The notes under the pieces were generated by a model that was not told where the DNA came from, made no database searches, and saw only the letters and a list, made by a program, of their open reading frames with translations. A DNA stretch of 64,000 nucleotides. Origin: JBHENC01 sp051000345. GTDB taxonomy: Bacteria > Acidobacteriota > Blastocatellia > Pyrinomonadales > Pyrinomonadaceae. The stretch covers positions 1 to 64,000 of the forward strand of contig JBPCOJ010000004.1 in the NCBI GenBank assembly GCA_051000345.1. The letters run 5' to 3'. Shown here one piece after another: positions 32,491 through 40,706 of the stretch. Position numbers and translations under genes: made by a program. The stretch's first letter is position 1; each line of letters starts with the position of its first letter.

Positions 32491-35216
32491 GGCAACAGTT
32501 CGCTGGCTTGAGTGATTTTTTTGAAGTTCACGCCTAAAGCGTCTGTGAAATGTTTTTTGCCGCATTTGATTTTTTGTTCTTCGCCGGGGCGCAACTTGCC
32601 GGGCGCAAGCGTGCTTTTCGTTTCACGCACAAGGTTCAGTTGCCGTCCGGTTTCCTCGCCGAATTCGTTTGTGTCGTCGGCGATCACAGCCCAGTCCGGG
32701 TTGTAGTCGCCGATAGGAGTCGGCACGAGAAAAAGACGCGGCAATTTAACGTAACGGCGGACATCTTTGCGCTTTTCCAAATCTTCGACGAACTTGCATT
32801 CGGTTTGCGAATCGTAAACCAGATAATCGTAAAGACCTTTGGGTGAACGAATCATTTTGTCTTTGAGTCCTTCGACTTCGCCGTCGAAAATCGTCATATC
32901 GAACCACTCGCCTGTTTCGTGATATTGAATGCCGCCGATGAGATGAGCGGCCAACTTCACTTTGATTTCGGCGACGGCTTTGGAAGCGAATTCCTGCGGA
33001 TTGGCAAGCGCGGCGTCGAGGTCGGCGATGCCTTTCAGAATTTGCAGCAGCGTCGCGCGCGACAAGCACATGCGCGGCGTGGTGAATTCCAGCAAATGCA
33101 GCATCGTGGCGATCAAATCTGTCTGCGGCAAACCACCCGACAAGTCCACAATGGTTTTGGGATTGCTGAGTTGTTGCGTTAGAAATTCGTCTTTGGCTTC
33201 CACTTCCAAAAGCGCTTTCGTGGCGCTGACACGCGGCGGGCTGATTTCAATCTGGTCAAGCGCCGCAACGACTTCCTTTACCAATTGCCCGGTATCGAGA
33301 TGAACCGTGTAGCGAGTCTTGCGCTTGATGTCGTTCCATAAATCCGAAAATTCAGGATCGAGTTCGACATCCGTGCGTAGTCTAGCAACGGCTTTATCGC
33401 GCGTGGCTTTGGTGACGGGCGGCGCTTTCGCATCCGGGCCGTATTCACTTTCGATTTCTTCTTGCAGCGTTTCGACGTAGGCTTGATAGCTTTGATTGGC
33501 GATGACGGTCAGCACATTGACTTTGTCTTCGCGCACTAAATCGCCTTTCGCGTCGCGCGCCAGACGCACGCCGCGCCCGACTTCCTGCCGCTTTTTCATG
33601 TCGGAAGTCGTTTGATTGAGCGTGCAAATCTGAAAGACGTTGGGATTGTCCCAGCCTTCGCGCAACGCCGAATGCGAAAACAAAAACGCGACGGGTTCAT
33701 CGAACGAAAGCAGCTTTTCTTTGTCGCGCATGATGAGGTCGTAAGCGGCTTCGTCTTTTTTGGCTTTGCCGTTAATCGAATCCTCGAAAACAATTTCTTC
33801 TTTGCTTTTTCGTTTCTGTGCGAAGTAAGCGGCCTGCACATCGCCCGCGCTTTTGTCGCCCCAGAACTCTTTGAAATTCGGCTCGTTCTTCATTTCATCG
33901 AAGGCTTCCGCAAACATTTGCGCGAGAAGGCCGGGCTGCCCTTCTTCCGTGCGATAATTGGCGACGCGGTCAATGAAAAAGAGCGACAACACCTTGATGC
34001 CTTTTTCGCGCAAGCGATTTTGTTTGCGCAAATGCTCGCCGATGGTGTAACGAATTTGCGCGCGGAAAATCTGCTCTTTGGCGACGCCGTGCGCGCTTCC
34101 GATTCCCAATTCCAAATTGTTTTCAAAGCGCACGAAGCCGCCGCCGGGGTTAATCTCTTCGATAACGTAACCATCGTAATCGGGACGGTTGGCTTTTTCG
34201 CGCAAATTAGCGCCGGGACGAAACGTGTGTGTTTTTTCCTTGATCGTGCCGTCAAGAAGAAGTTGATGAAGGCTGATGCGCGCCGTGATGGTGTTTTTAA
34301 CTGACGTGATGCCGTCCACGCGGACGAAAGCATGATTGAAATCGTTGTCCTGCAAAACGGAAGCGACTTCGATGCGTTTCACTAAATCCTGACGATAAGC
34401 GTCGAAGGGCGACAGGCGATGAACGAGGTTGTATGAGTTGCGGTGCGTCGCGCTGTAACGCAAGGCTAGAAGCGGATTGAGCGCGGCGAGAGCGGCGATG
34501 CGCTTTTCCGATTCCATGTTTTGCGGTTCATCGAGCAGCAGGATAGGGCGTGCCGCTTGAAGCAAATGAAGCGGCGTTTCGCCCTGCAAGCGGTCTGCGT
34601 CGCGGTAAATAACGTTGAGATCGACTTTGGAAAACGAGTCAATCGTCATCACCAGAAACTCTACGTTGCCGGAACGCGCAAACGCCGAAACCGAAGACAA
34701 ATTCGCCGAATTGTAAACAGAGAATTTGTAGGGCGTGTTGTCGAAAAGCTGCGCGAAATGTTTGTCCGTCTGGCGAAGCGTGGTCAAAACGCCTTCGCGC
34801 ACGGCGACCGACGGCACGACGATGATGAATTTACGCAGTCCGTAGCGGCGAAACAATTCGAGCGCGGTTCGCAGGTAAACATAAGTCTTGCCCGTTCCCG
34901 TTTCCATCTCGATTGAAAAGTTGGGAAAGCGGACGGGAATTTCGATTTTCTTCTTGCGATTTTCCTTGCGTTCGATTTTTCCTTCGATGAATTGCAATTC
35001 GGTATCGGGCGCGAGGTTGCCGCGAATTTGCACTGTTCGTAGATTGTGTAGCAGCGCGGCGTCGTCTAAATCGAGACGATTGCCCGCGACGGGAATGCCT
35101 TCGCCGAGCACTAGATTTTGCGAAGCGTCGGTGCGCGCTTGTCCCTCGAACAAATCGGCGACGGCGCTGATGGCGTCGAGTTGATATTGCTGGCCTGATT
35201 CAAATTTGAATTGCAT
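32487..35216 (-). CDS. res: Type III restriction enzyme, Res subunit
   Basis: The 909-residue protein is an SF2 helicase-nuclease. Walker A is METGTGKTYVYL (residues 105-111 for ETGTGKT), followed by FIIVVPSVAVREGV. The Walker B variant is LLLDEPQNM near residue 228, followed by LRYSATHRNSYNLV and the motif VI region RQEVGRGVRLARD. Near the C-terminus NPDWAV and VRETKST (about 840-868) make the PD-(D/E)XK nuclease site. Res cuts DNA some 25-27 bp from one of two inversely oriented unmodified sites, using ATP, in complex with Mod. It lies downstream of mod, separated by 311 bp that contain a palindromic repeat element. Confidence 0.92.
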   Translation of the reverse strand: MQFKFESGQQYQLDAISAVADLFEGQARTDASQNLVLGEGIPVAGNRLDLDDAALLHNLRTVQIRGNLAPDTELQFIEGKIERKENRKKKIEIPVRFPNFSIEMETGTGKTYVYLRTALELFRRYGLRKFIIVVPSVAVREGVLTTLRQTDKHFAQLFDNTPYKFSVYNSANLSSVSAFARSGNVEFLVMTIDSFSKVDLNVIYRDADRLQGETPLHLLQAARPILLLDEPQNMESEKRIAALAALNPLLALRYSATHRNSYNLVHRLSPFDAYRQDLVKRIEVASVLQDNDFNHAFVRVDGITSVKNTITARISLHQLLLDGTIKEKTHTFRPGANLREKANRPDYDGYVIEEINPGGGFVRFENNLELGIGSAHGVAKEQIFRAQIRYTIGEHLRKQNRLREKGIKVLSLFFIDRVANYRTEEGQPGLLAQMFAEAFDEMKNEPNFKEFWGDKSAGDVQAAYFAQKRKSKEEIVFEDSINGKAKKDEAAYDLIMRDKEKLLSFDEPVAFLFSHSALREGWDNPNVFQICTLNQTTSDMKKRQEVGRGVRLARDAKGDLVREDKVNVLTVIANQSYQAYVETLQEEIESEYGPDAKAPPVTKATRDKAVARLRTDVELDPEFSDLWNDIKRKTRYTVHLDTGQLVKEVVAALDQIEISPPRVSATKALLEVEAKDEFLTQQLSNPKTIVDLSGGLPQTDLIATMLHLLEFTTPRMCLSRATLLQILKGIADLDAALANPQEFASKAVAEIKVKLAAHLIGGIQYHETGEWFDMTIFDGEVEGLKDKMIRSPKGLYDYLVYDSQTECKFVEDLEKRKDVRRYVKLPRLFLVPTPIGDYNPDWAVIADDTNEFGEETGRQLNLVRETKSTLAPGKLRPGEEQKIKCGKKHFTDALGVNFKKITQASELLP

Positions 35217-35219
35217 AAC

Positions 35220-35526
35220 TCAACCCGAGTTGCCGTTATAGATGTTTGGAGATTTTCAATTGCCACTAGCTTTAGCTAGTGGTGAAAGATTGCAAATCAG
35301 CGGGCTTTAGCCGAATTTCTGATAAAAACCATCTTCCTTATGGCTTTAGCCCCAATCTTAGGCTAAAGCCATAAGGATTGATCGAAAACATATATTCGGC
35401 TAAAGCCTATTTTGTAACTTGCTTGATCCACTAGCTAAAGCTAGTGGCAACTTATAAATCCTGCTTCTTGTGCCACTACAACTTAGCTGAAGCTAGTGGC
35501 AATTTATAATCGGCAACTCGGGTTGA
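35220..35526. repeat. 15-bp inverted repeat enclosing the mod-res spacer
   Basis: TCAACCCGAGTTGCC (35220-35234) is the exact reverse complement of GGCAACTCGGGTTGA (35512-35526). Each arm also contains a nearly palindromic CAACYCGRGTTG. The arms begin within a few bases of the res start codon and the mod stop codon, and enclose the dispersed palindromic element. Confidence 0.8.
35255..35510. repeat. Dispersed palindromic repeat, copy 2
   Basis: The ends are AATTGCCACTAGCTTTAGCT... on the left and AGCTGAAGCTAGTGGCAATT on the right. Inside are GGGCTTTAGCC, TTATGGCTTTAGCC, GGCTAAAGCCATAA and GGCTAAAGCC palindrome arms, and an additional CCACTAGCTAAAGCTAGTGG. At about 256 bp it is the longest copy, apparently with extra internal units. 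Confidence 0.8.
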
Positions 35527-35527
35527 C

Positions 35528-37417
35528 TTAAATCATTTTCAAACGGCATTGCAGCGCGAGATTGGCGGCGGTCGTGTCGTCCAGCGCGATGCCGCGACAA
35601 ATGAAAAGGTCGTCGGCAGACAATTTGAGCGGGCGCAGAAGTTCCAAGTCGATTGTGCTTTCGAGCGTCACGTAAAATGTTTGATTCTTTTCGGCGTCAT
35701 GCACGCGCCACACGCCCGCGACTTCCGGCACGCTTTCGAGACGCGCATTGAGTCCGTAGCCTTCGCGCAGCGCCACTTCATAAATCACGCTTTGCGAATC
35801 GAAGCCGGGCAACAGCGCATCGTTCATCAATTCGAGTTGTGCGAGATAGGCTTGCGAGTCGCCTTCGGGCGTTTGTTGCCACTGGCGGAAATTCGACTCG
35901 CCGTATTTCCATACTTTGAAACCCAAGTCTTCGGGCGTTTCGCGTGAGGTTAACTCGAGCTTGCCGTTTTGCGCTTCCGTCATGCGCGCGATGACGCGGC
36001 GAATGCGCTCCTTTCCGATTTCGGCGATGGTCGGAAATTGCGCGTTGCCCGTCGGTTCGGGCAGTTGCACTAACACGAAACGACGATTGCCGCCGTCTTC
36101 GCGGTTGAGTTCTAAAACCGCTTGCGCTGTTGTGCCGGAGCCGGAGAAAAAGTCGAGAATGATGTCGTCCTCTTTTGGAGAAGTCGCCAACCGCAGCATT
36201 CTTTTAAGCAATCTCGTTGGTTTTGGCGTGTCGAATACCAAAGAATCATCATAGAATAAATCTCTCAACTGCTTCTTTGCTTCATCGTTGTGTCCCGAAT
36301 CTTTGTGTTGCCACCATGTACCGGAGATGATGCCGCCCACATCTGTGAGAAAACGTTTATAGGCAGGTACTTTGTTATCTTGATTAATTCCCCACCAAAC
36401 GCGATTTTCCGCGACATTTTGTTCGTGCCGTTGTTTGCTATATCTCCAGACAGCCATTCGACTAGGCCATATTTCTTCGCCAGTTTTAGGCTGAATGATT
36501 GGGTAATAGAGATTGGGACGTTCTTCAGCGTTTTTATTGCAGACGTAGTTATCAGTTCTCCATAAACCGCGCGTGTCATCATCGAGGTTTTTGTAAAGTT
36601 TGTTTTGCTCTTCGGTTCTTTCTGTCTTCTTCAGAAAAGCGACATTCTTTCCAGAATCACTTAGTTGTCGTTGTTTTCCAAACACCATTATGTAATCGTG
36701 CATATAAGAAAAATCGAGCGTGTCATTCGACGGCGCATACTTTTTCTCCCAGACAACATTCGCCACAAAATTCTCTTCGCCGAACACTTCATTCATCAAC
36801 AAACGCAAATGATGAACTTCGTTATCGTCAATCGAAACGAAGATCACGCCGTCGTCCTTCAATAATTGGCGCGCGAGGAACAGGCGCGGATACATCATCG
36901 AAAGCCAGCGCGAATGAATGTGGCCGTTCGCGTCGGGCTTCGAGGTTTGCAAATCGCCGTTGGCGTCTCTCTGCCCAATTTGCGCCTGATAGTTTTTCAA
37001 CGAATCGGCGAAATTGTCCGGGTAAATAAAATCGTTGCCGGTGTTGTAGGGCGGGTCTATGTAAATCATCTTGACGCGATTGAACAGCGGTTTATAAAGC
37101 AACTTCAACGCTTCGAGATTGTCCGCTTCGATGAACAGATTCTGCGTTTCGTCCCAGCCGACGGATTCAACGGGAGCAGGCCGCAAAGTGGCGCGCGAAG
37201 GCGTTTGCAAGAGTTGCAAGGCGTCGCGTTTCCCCGCCCACGAAAAAAGATAACGCTCCGAGCGCTCGTCGGATAAATCGCCCAGCGCGGCGCGCAGCTT
37301 GTCGAAGTCTATGCCGCTTTCGCTCCACGCTTCGGGGAAAATCTTGCGCAGTTGTTCACGGCGTTCCTCCGCTAAATCGGGCGTGGACGCATCAATTTTT
37401 TCAATTTTTCGGTGCAT
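35528..37417 (-). CDS. mod: Type III DNA methyltransferase, Mod subunit
   Basis: The 629-residue protein is a beta-class adenine-N6 methyltransferase. The catalytic motif MIYIDPPYNTGNDFIYPDNF places DPPY at about residues 121-124. The AdoMet-binding motif I ILDFFSGSGTTAQAVLELN comes later, near 423-429; this motif order defines the beta class. The central region, about 230-400, is the variable target-recognition domain. Mod recognises the site for the whole type III complex. It is the promoter-proximal gene, with res downstream. No phase-variable repeat tract was seen in the reading frame. Confidence 0.93.
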   Translation of the reverse strand: MHRKIEKIDASTPDLAEERREQLRKIFPEAWSESGIDFDKLRAALGDLSDERSERYLFSWAGKRDALQLLQTPSRATLRPAPVESVGWDETQNLFIEADNLEALKLLYKPLFNRVKMIYIDPPYNTGNDFIYPDNFADSLKNYQAQIGQRDANGDLQTSKPDANGHIHSRWLSMMYPRLFLARQLLKDDGVIFVSIDDNEVHHLRLLMNEVFGEENFVANVVWEKKYAPSNDTLDFSYMHDYIMVFGKQRQLSDSGKNVAFLKKTERTEEQNKLYKNLDDDTRGLWRTDNYVCNKNAEERPNLYYPIIQPKTGEEIWPSRMAVWRYSKQRHEQNVAENRVWWGINQDNKVPAYKRFLTDVGGIISGTWWQHKDSGHNDEAKKQLRDLFYDDSLVFDTPKPTRLLKRMLRLATSPKEDDIILDFFSGSGTTAQAVLELNREDGGNRRFVLVQLPEPTGNAQFPTIAEIGKERIRRVIARMTEAQNGKLELTSRETPEDLGFKVWKYGESNFRQWQQTPEGDSQAYLAQLELMNDALLPGFDSQSVIYEVALREGYGLNARLESVPEVAGVWRVHDAEKNQTFYVTLESTIDLELLRPLKLSADDLFICRGIALDDTTAANLALQCRLKMI

Positions 37418-37593
37418 TGGATTTGAGGCTTTCCAGATGTTTCCCGCGCCGCGCCTGCGTCGTCAATTTATAACTCGCGCGTGGCGGCATAATCGAACGC
37501 ATTGTCTTAAACAGCATCTTTCAACAAGGGCTTCAACTCGATTGCGTTCAATCTATCGTACACGATCAAGCGCCCAAAGAAAATTTCAGGTTG

Positions 37594-37599
37594 TATAAT
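37594..37599 (+). promoter_or_regulatory. -10 box of the PfkB gene
   Basis: TATAAT at 37594-37599 lies about 40 bp before ATG 37639. Transcription would start near 37606, which rules out the first start codon of the longer frame at 37591. A matching -35 is not clear. Confidence 0.45.
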
Positions 37600-37638
37600 A
37601 CAATGCTTTATGTTGCAAAAGCCGCTAAAGTCCGAATC

Positions 37639-38571
37639 ATGTCAAAGCACTTTCAAAGCTCTAATGATTCACCACACACAATCGTCGGCCTTGGCGAATT
37701 GCTGTGGGACGTATTGCCCGCAGGCAAACAATTGGGCGGCGCGCCGACCAACTTCGCTTACGTTGCGCGGCTACTCGGAAACCAAGCCTTCGTCGCCAGC
37801 CGCATCGGGGATGATGAACACGGACACGAGGCTCTCAATCGTTTAGAGCAACTCGGTTTGTCCACGCTTTACGTTCAGCGTGATGAAAAGTATTCGACGG
37901 GAATTGTCCGCGTAGAGATAGACGCGCAGGGTGAAGCAAGCTACACCAACTCTCAAGATGATGCGTGGGATCATCTGGAATATACGCCGCAGTGGAAGGA
38001 ATTGGCGATGCGCGCCGACGCCGTGTGCTTCGGTACGCTGGCGCAACGCTCGACGGAATCGCGCTTGACCATTCAAAAATTTCTTCAAGCGATGCGACCC
38101 GACGCGCTCAGAATCTTCGATGTCAATCTGCGTCATTCCTTTGTCACGGCGGAGATGCTTTCCCAATCGCTCGAAGCGGCGAACGTCGTCAAACTCAACA
38201 GCGATGAACTGCCGCGCGTCTCCGCGATGCTCGAACTCGGCGGGCGAGGGTCTTACGCTTTTGCCAATCGCTTGCTGCAAGTATTCGATCTGGATTTAGT
38301 CGCTATCACGCGCGGCGCAGACGGCAGTTTGCTCGTCGCCGCCGAAGACATGGTCGAGCATCCCGGCTTTCGCGTCCCCGTCGCCGACACCATCGGCGCG
38401 GGCGACGCCTTTGCCGCCGCGCTCGCGCATAATTATTTGCAAGGCGCATCGCTCGAACAAATCAGCGAATCGGCCAATCGCACAGGCGCATGGATCGCCA
38501 CGCAAACCGGCGCGACACCATTCATCGTTTCAAGTGAATTCGAGAGCGCGATAATGAGGACACTAGAATAG
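37639..38571 (+). CDS. PfkB family carbohydrate kinase (fructokinase-like)
   Basis: Ribokinase-fold sugar kinase of 310 residues. GLGELLWDVLPAGKQLGGAPTNFAY holds the N-terminal substrate site with its GG hinge. The C-terminal PfkB signature VADTIGAGDAFAAALAHNYL contains the catalytic Asp in GAGD. AITRGADGSLL is the ATP-binding strand. The GELLWDVLP start is typical of the fructokinase subgroup, but substrate specificity is not certain. The start at 37639 follows the -10 box; the longer frame would begin inside the promoter. It is monocistronic, with a palindromic repeat immediately downstream. Confidence 0.88.
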   Translation: MSKHFQSSNDSPHTIVGLGELLWDVLPAGKQLGGAPTNFAYVARLLGNQAFVASRIGDDEHGHEALNRLEQLGLSTLYVQRDEKYSTGIVRVEIDAQGEASYTNSQDDAWDHLEYTPQWKELAMRADAVCFGTLAQRSTESRLTIQKFLQAMRPDALRIFDVNLRHSFVTAEMLSQSLEAANVVKLNSDELPRVSAMLELGGRGSYAFANRLLQVFDLDLVAITRGADGSLLVAAEDMVEHPGFRVPVADTIGAGDAFAAALAHNYLQGASLEQISESANRTGAWIATQTGATPFIVSSEFESAIMRTLE

Positions 38572-38573
38572 AT

Positions 38574-38783
38574 TTTATAAGTTGCCACTAGCTTCAGCTA
38601 GTGGAGAACATTGCAATCTTTGACAGGGCTTTAGCCCAATAAAAGAAAATAATATTACCCGATTGGCTTTAGCCTAATTTAGCTAAAGCTGTAAGGATGA
38701 TTGATTTTTTTATTTTTTGTTTGGCTAAAGCCGCTTGCTTGTTATTAAACTTCACCACTAGCTGAAGCTAGTGGCAATTGAAA
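38574..38783. repeat. Dispersed palindromic repeat, copy 3
   Basis: Left end AGTTGCCACTAGCTTCAGCT, right end AGCTGAAGCTAGTGGCAATT; the two outer arms can pair with each other. Between them are GGGCTTTAGCCC, TTGGCTTTAGCC and GGCTAAAGCC arms and an AT-rich centre. It fills the space between the pfkB stop and the amidohydrolase leader. Confidence 0.8.
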
Positions 38784-38827
38784 AGCCAATGTCTTATGTC
38801 AACAGAGCCTACGGAGATACTCACACC

Positions 38828-40261
38828 ATGAAACAAACAATCAGCGCGTTCTTCATTTTACTGTTACTCAATATTGCTGCGGCGGCGCAAACTTCTACGA
38901 CGCTCTCGCCCGAAGTGCGCGAATACCTAAGCGTCGATGCGCCCGTCGTCGCGCTCACGCATGTTCGCGTGATTGACGGCACGGGCGCGCCTGCGAAAAC
39001 AAATCAAACGATCATCATTGCAAACGGCAAAATTCAAACGCTCGGCGACGCGGGCAGCGCCGCCGTGCCAACCGGAGCGAAGATTCTCGATCTGCCGAAT
39101 GAAACAGTGATGCCCGGTTTCGTGATGCTGCATGAACACATGTTTTATCCGGCGGGCAAGCTCGTCCTTTTTAACGAACTCGGTTGGAGCTTTCCGAAGC
39201 TTTATCTGGCGGGCGGCGTGACATCCTTACGCACGGCGGGCAGCGTCGAACCCTACACCGATATTAATTTGAAGAAGCTGATCGACACAGGCAAAATTCC
39301 CGGCCCGAAGATGGACGTGACCGGCCCCTACCTAGACGGCGCGGGAAGTTTTGCCACACAGTTTCACGTTTTGACGGGCGCAGACGACGCGCGCCGCATG
39401 GTCGAATACTGGTCGGATCAAGGCGCGACTTCCTTCAAAGCTTACATGTACATCACGCGCGCCGAACTCGCCGAAGCAGCACGCACCGCGCACGCACGCG
39501 GACACAAAATCACAGGCCATCTCTGCGCCGTAGGGTTCCGCGAAGCCGCCGCGCTCGGCATAGACAATCTAGAGCACGGCATCATCGTTGACACCGAATT
39601 TCTGCCCGGCAAGAAACCCGATGTATGCCCGGCGCAATCCGACACCATTCTCAACTTAACGAAGCTCGACATCGAAAGCGCGCCCGTGCGAGAAATGATT
39701 CGTGACCTCGTCGCGCGCCGTGTCGCCGTCACTTCGACGCTCTCCGTCTTCGAGGCATTTATCCCGAACCGCCCGCCGCTTCAGCAAAGAGTTTTAGACG
39801 CAATGACAAGCGACGCGCGTATTCAATATCTGACAACGCGCGCGCGCAATGGCGAAAGAAAAGATTCGCCCTACGCCGTCGCGCTTGCCAAAGAGATGCA
39901 GTTCGAGCGCGCCTTCGTGAAAGCGGGCGGCTTGCTTCTGGCTGGCACAGACCCGACCGGCAACGGCGCAGTCCTCGCGGGCTTCGGCAGCCAGCGCGAA
40001 GTCGAACTCCTCGTCGAAGCGGGCTTCACAACACTCGAAGCGATACGCATCGCCTCTCTCAACGGAGCGCAATACTTAAACGCCGCAGATCGCATCGGCA
40101 CAATCGCCGCTGGCAAGCAAGCTGATTTAATTGTCGTCAAAGGCGACCCGTCAACGAACATCAACGACATCGAAAAGATCGAAATCGTTTTCAAGGACGG
40201 CGTCGGCTACAACTCCGCGAAGCTGATCGAATCCGTCAGAGGCTCCGTCGGTTGGCGATAA
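38828..40261 (+). CDS. Secreted amidohydrolase family protein
   Basis: ATG 38828 begins a clear signal peptide (MKQTISAFFILLLLNIAAAA, cleaved near AQT); the longer frame from 38771 reads out of the repeat element. The metal-dependent TIM barrel shows VMPGFVMLHEHMF, where the usual HxH is HEH. It also shows FKAYMYIT, with a Lys that could be the carbamylated metal bridge, HKITGHLCAV, DNLEHG and LLAGTDPTGNG with the final Asp ligand. KQADLIVVKGDP is the typical C-terminal return to the composite beta domain. Related enzymes act as exported dipeptidases, imidazolonepropionase-like or lactamase-like hydrolases; the substrate is not predictable. Confidence 0.88.
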   Translation: MKQTISAFFILLLLNIAAAAQTSTTLSPEVREYLSVDAPVVALTHVRVIDGTGAPAKTNQTIIIANGKIQTLGDAGSAAVPTGAKILDLPNETVMPGFVMLHEHMFYPAGKLVLFNELGWSFPKLYLAGGVTSLRTAGSVEPYTDINLKKLIDTGKIPGPKMDVTGPYLDGAGSFATQFHVLTGADDARRMVEYWSDQGATSFKAYMYITRAELAEAARTAHARGHKITGHLCAVGFREAAALGIDNLEHGIIVDTEFLPGKKPDVCPAQSDTILNLTKLDIESAPVREMIRDLVARRVAVTSTLSVFEAFIPNRPPLQQRVLDAMTSDARIQYLTTRARNGERKDSPYAVALAKEMQFERAFVKAGGLLLAGTDPTGNGAVLAGFGSQREVELLVEAGFTTLEAIRIASLNGAQYLNAADRIGTIAAGKQADLIVVKGDPSTNINDIEKIEIVFKDGVGYNSAKLIESVRGSVGWR

Positions 40262-40413
40262 CCGGGTGCTTCGTTCTGACAACCCGCTGATGTGCGAAAT
40301 TTGTCTGTAACTCGATCTGACAGGCGTCGGGAAAATACTGCGCCTGAAAACTATCTTGCTTACGAAAACCATTGTCATTAATAAAGAGATTGCACCGGTA
40401 TAACTATTGACCG

Positions 40414-40432
40414 TCTCCTTTGCTTAAGGAGA
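40414..40432 (+). promoter_or_regulatory. Hairpin that hides a ribosome binding site
   Basis: TCTCCTT (40414-40420) pairs exactly with AAGGAGA (40426-40432) over a 5-base loop. The right arm is the Shine-Dalgarno sequence of the small frame starting at 40440, so translation initiation could be gated by this structure. Confidence 0.5.
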
Positions 40433-40439
40433 AGGTTAT

Positions 40440-40549
40440 ATGAAAAGGCTTGTACGTCTGAAAGCATTATTACTGCGGCTGCTCTGATGCTGGCATCGTT
40501 CGTTCTCGTTCCGGCAATCCCACAGCAGAGTTCTATTCAACCGAGCTAA
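40440..40549 (+). pseudogene. Frameshifted small exported protein
   Basis: ATG 40440 has AAGGAG eight bases upstream and begins MKRLVRLK, but the frame stops after 15 codons. One missing base just after the Lys codon (40461-40464, where CTGAAAGC would need CTGAAAAGC) would restore IITAAALMLASFVLVPAIPQQ and a stop at 40547-40549. The result would be a 36-residue signal-peptide-like protein. The good ribosome binding site and coherent hydrophobic sequence argue that it was a real gene. A sequencing error in the A run is equally possible. Confidence 0.5.
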
Positions 40550-40706
40550 TAATTAAGCGCCGTTTTTCGTTCAAAGATGAATGGATACTCCGGCAGCGAT
40601 GCAAGAAACCTTCTTTTCGCCGTTCGTTAAAGGCAGCAAAAACTTTCGTACCTTCGCGGCTGCATTCATTCGTTTCACTGACCTTGAGCGTTGGAGAAAA
40701 CAGATT

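Noticed and set aside
35255..35510. CRISPR-like repeat pattern between mod and res
   Set aside because: The repeats are palindromic arms of unequal spacing without regular spacers, and no cas genes are present.
40581..40706. N-terminal 42-residue extension of the alpha-2-macroglobulin
   Set aside because: It pushes the signal peptide inward, while ATG 40707 has a good ribosome binding site.
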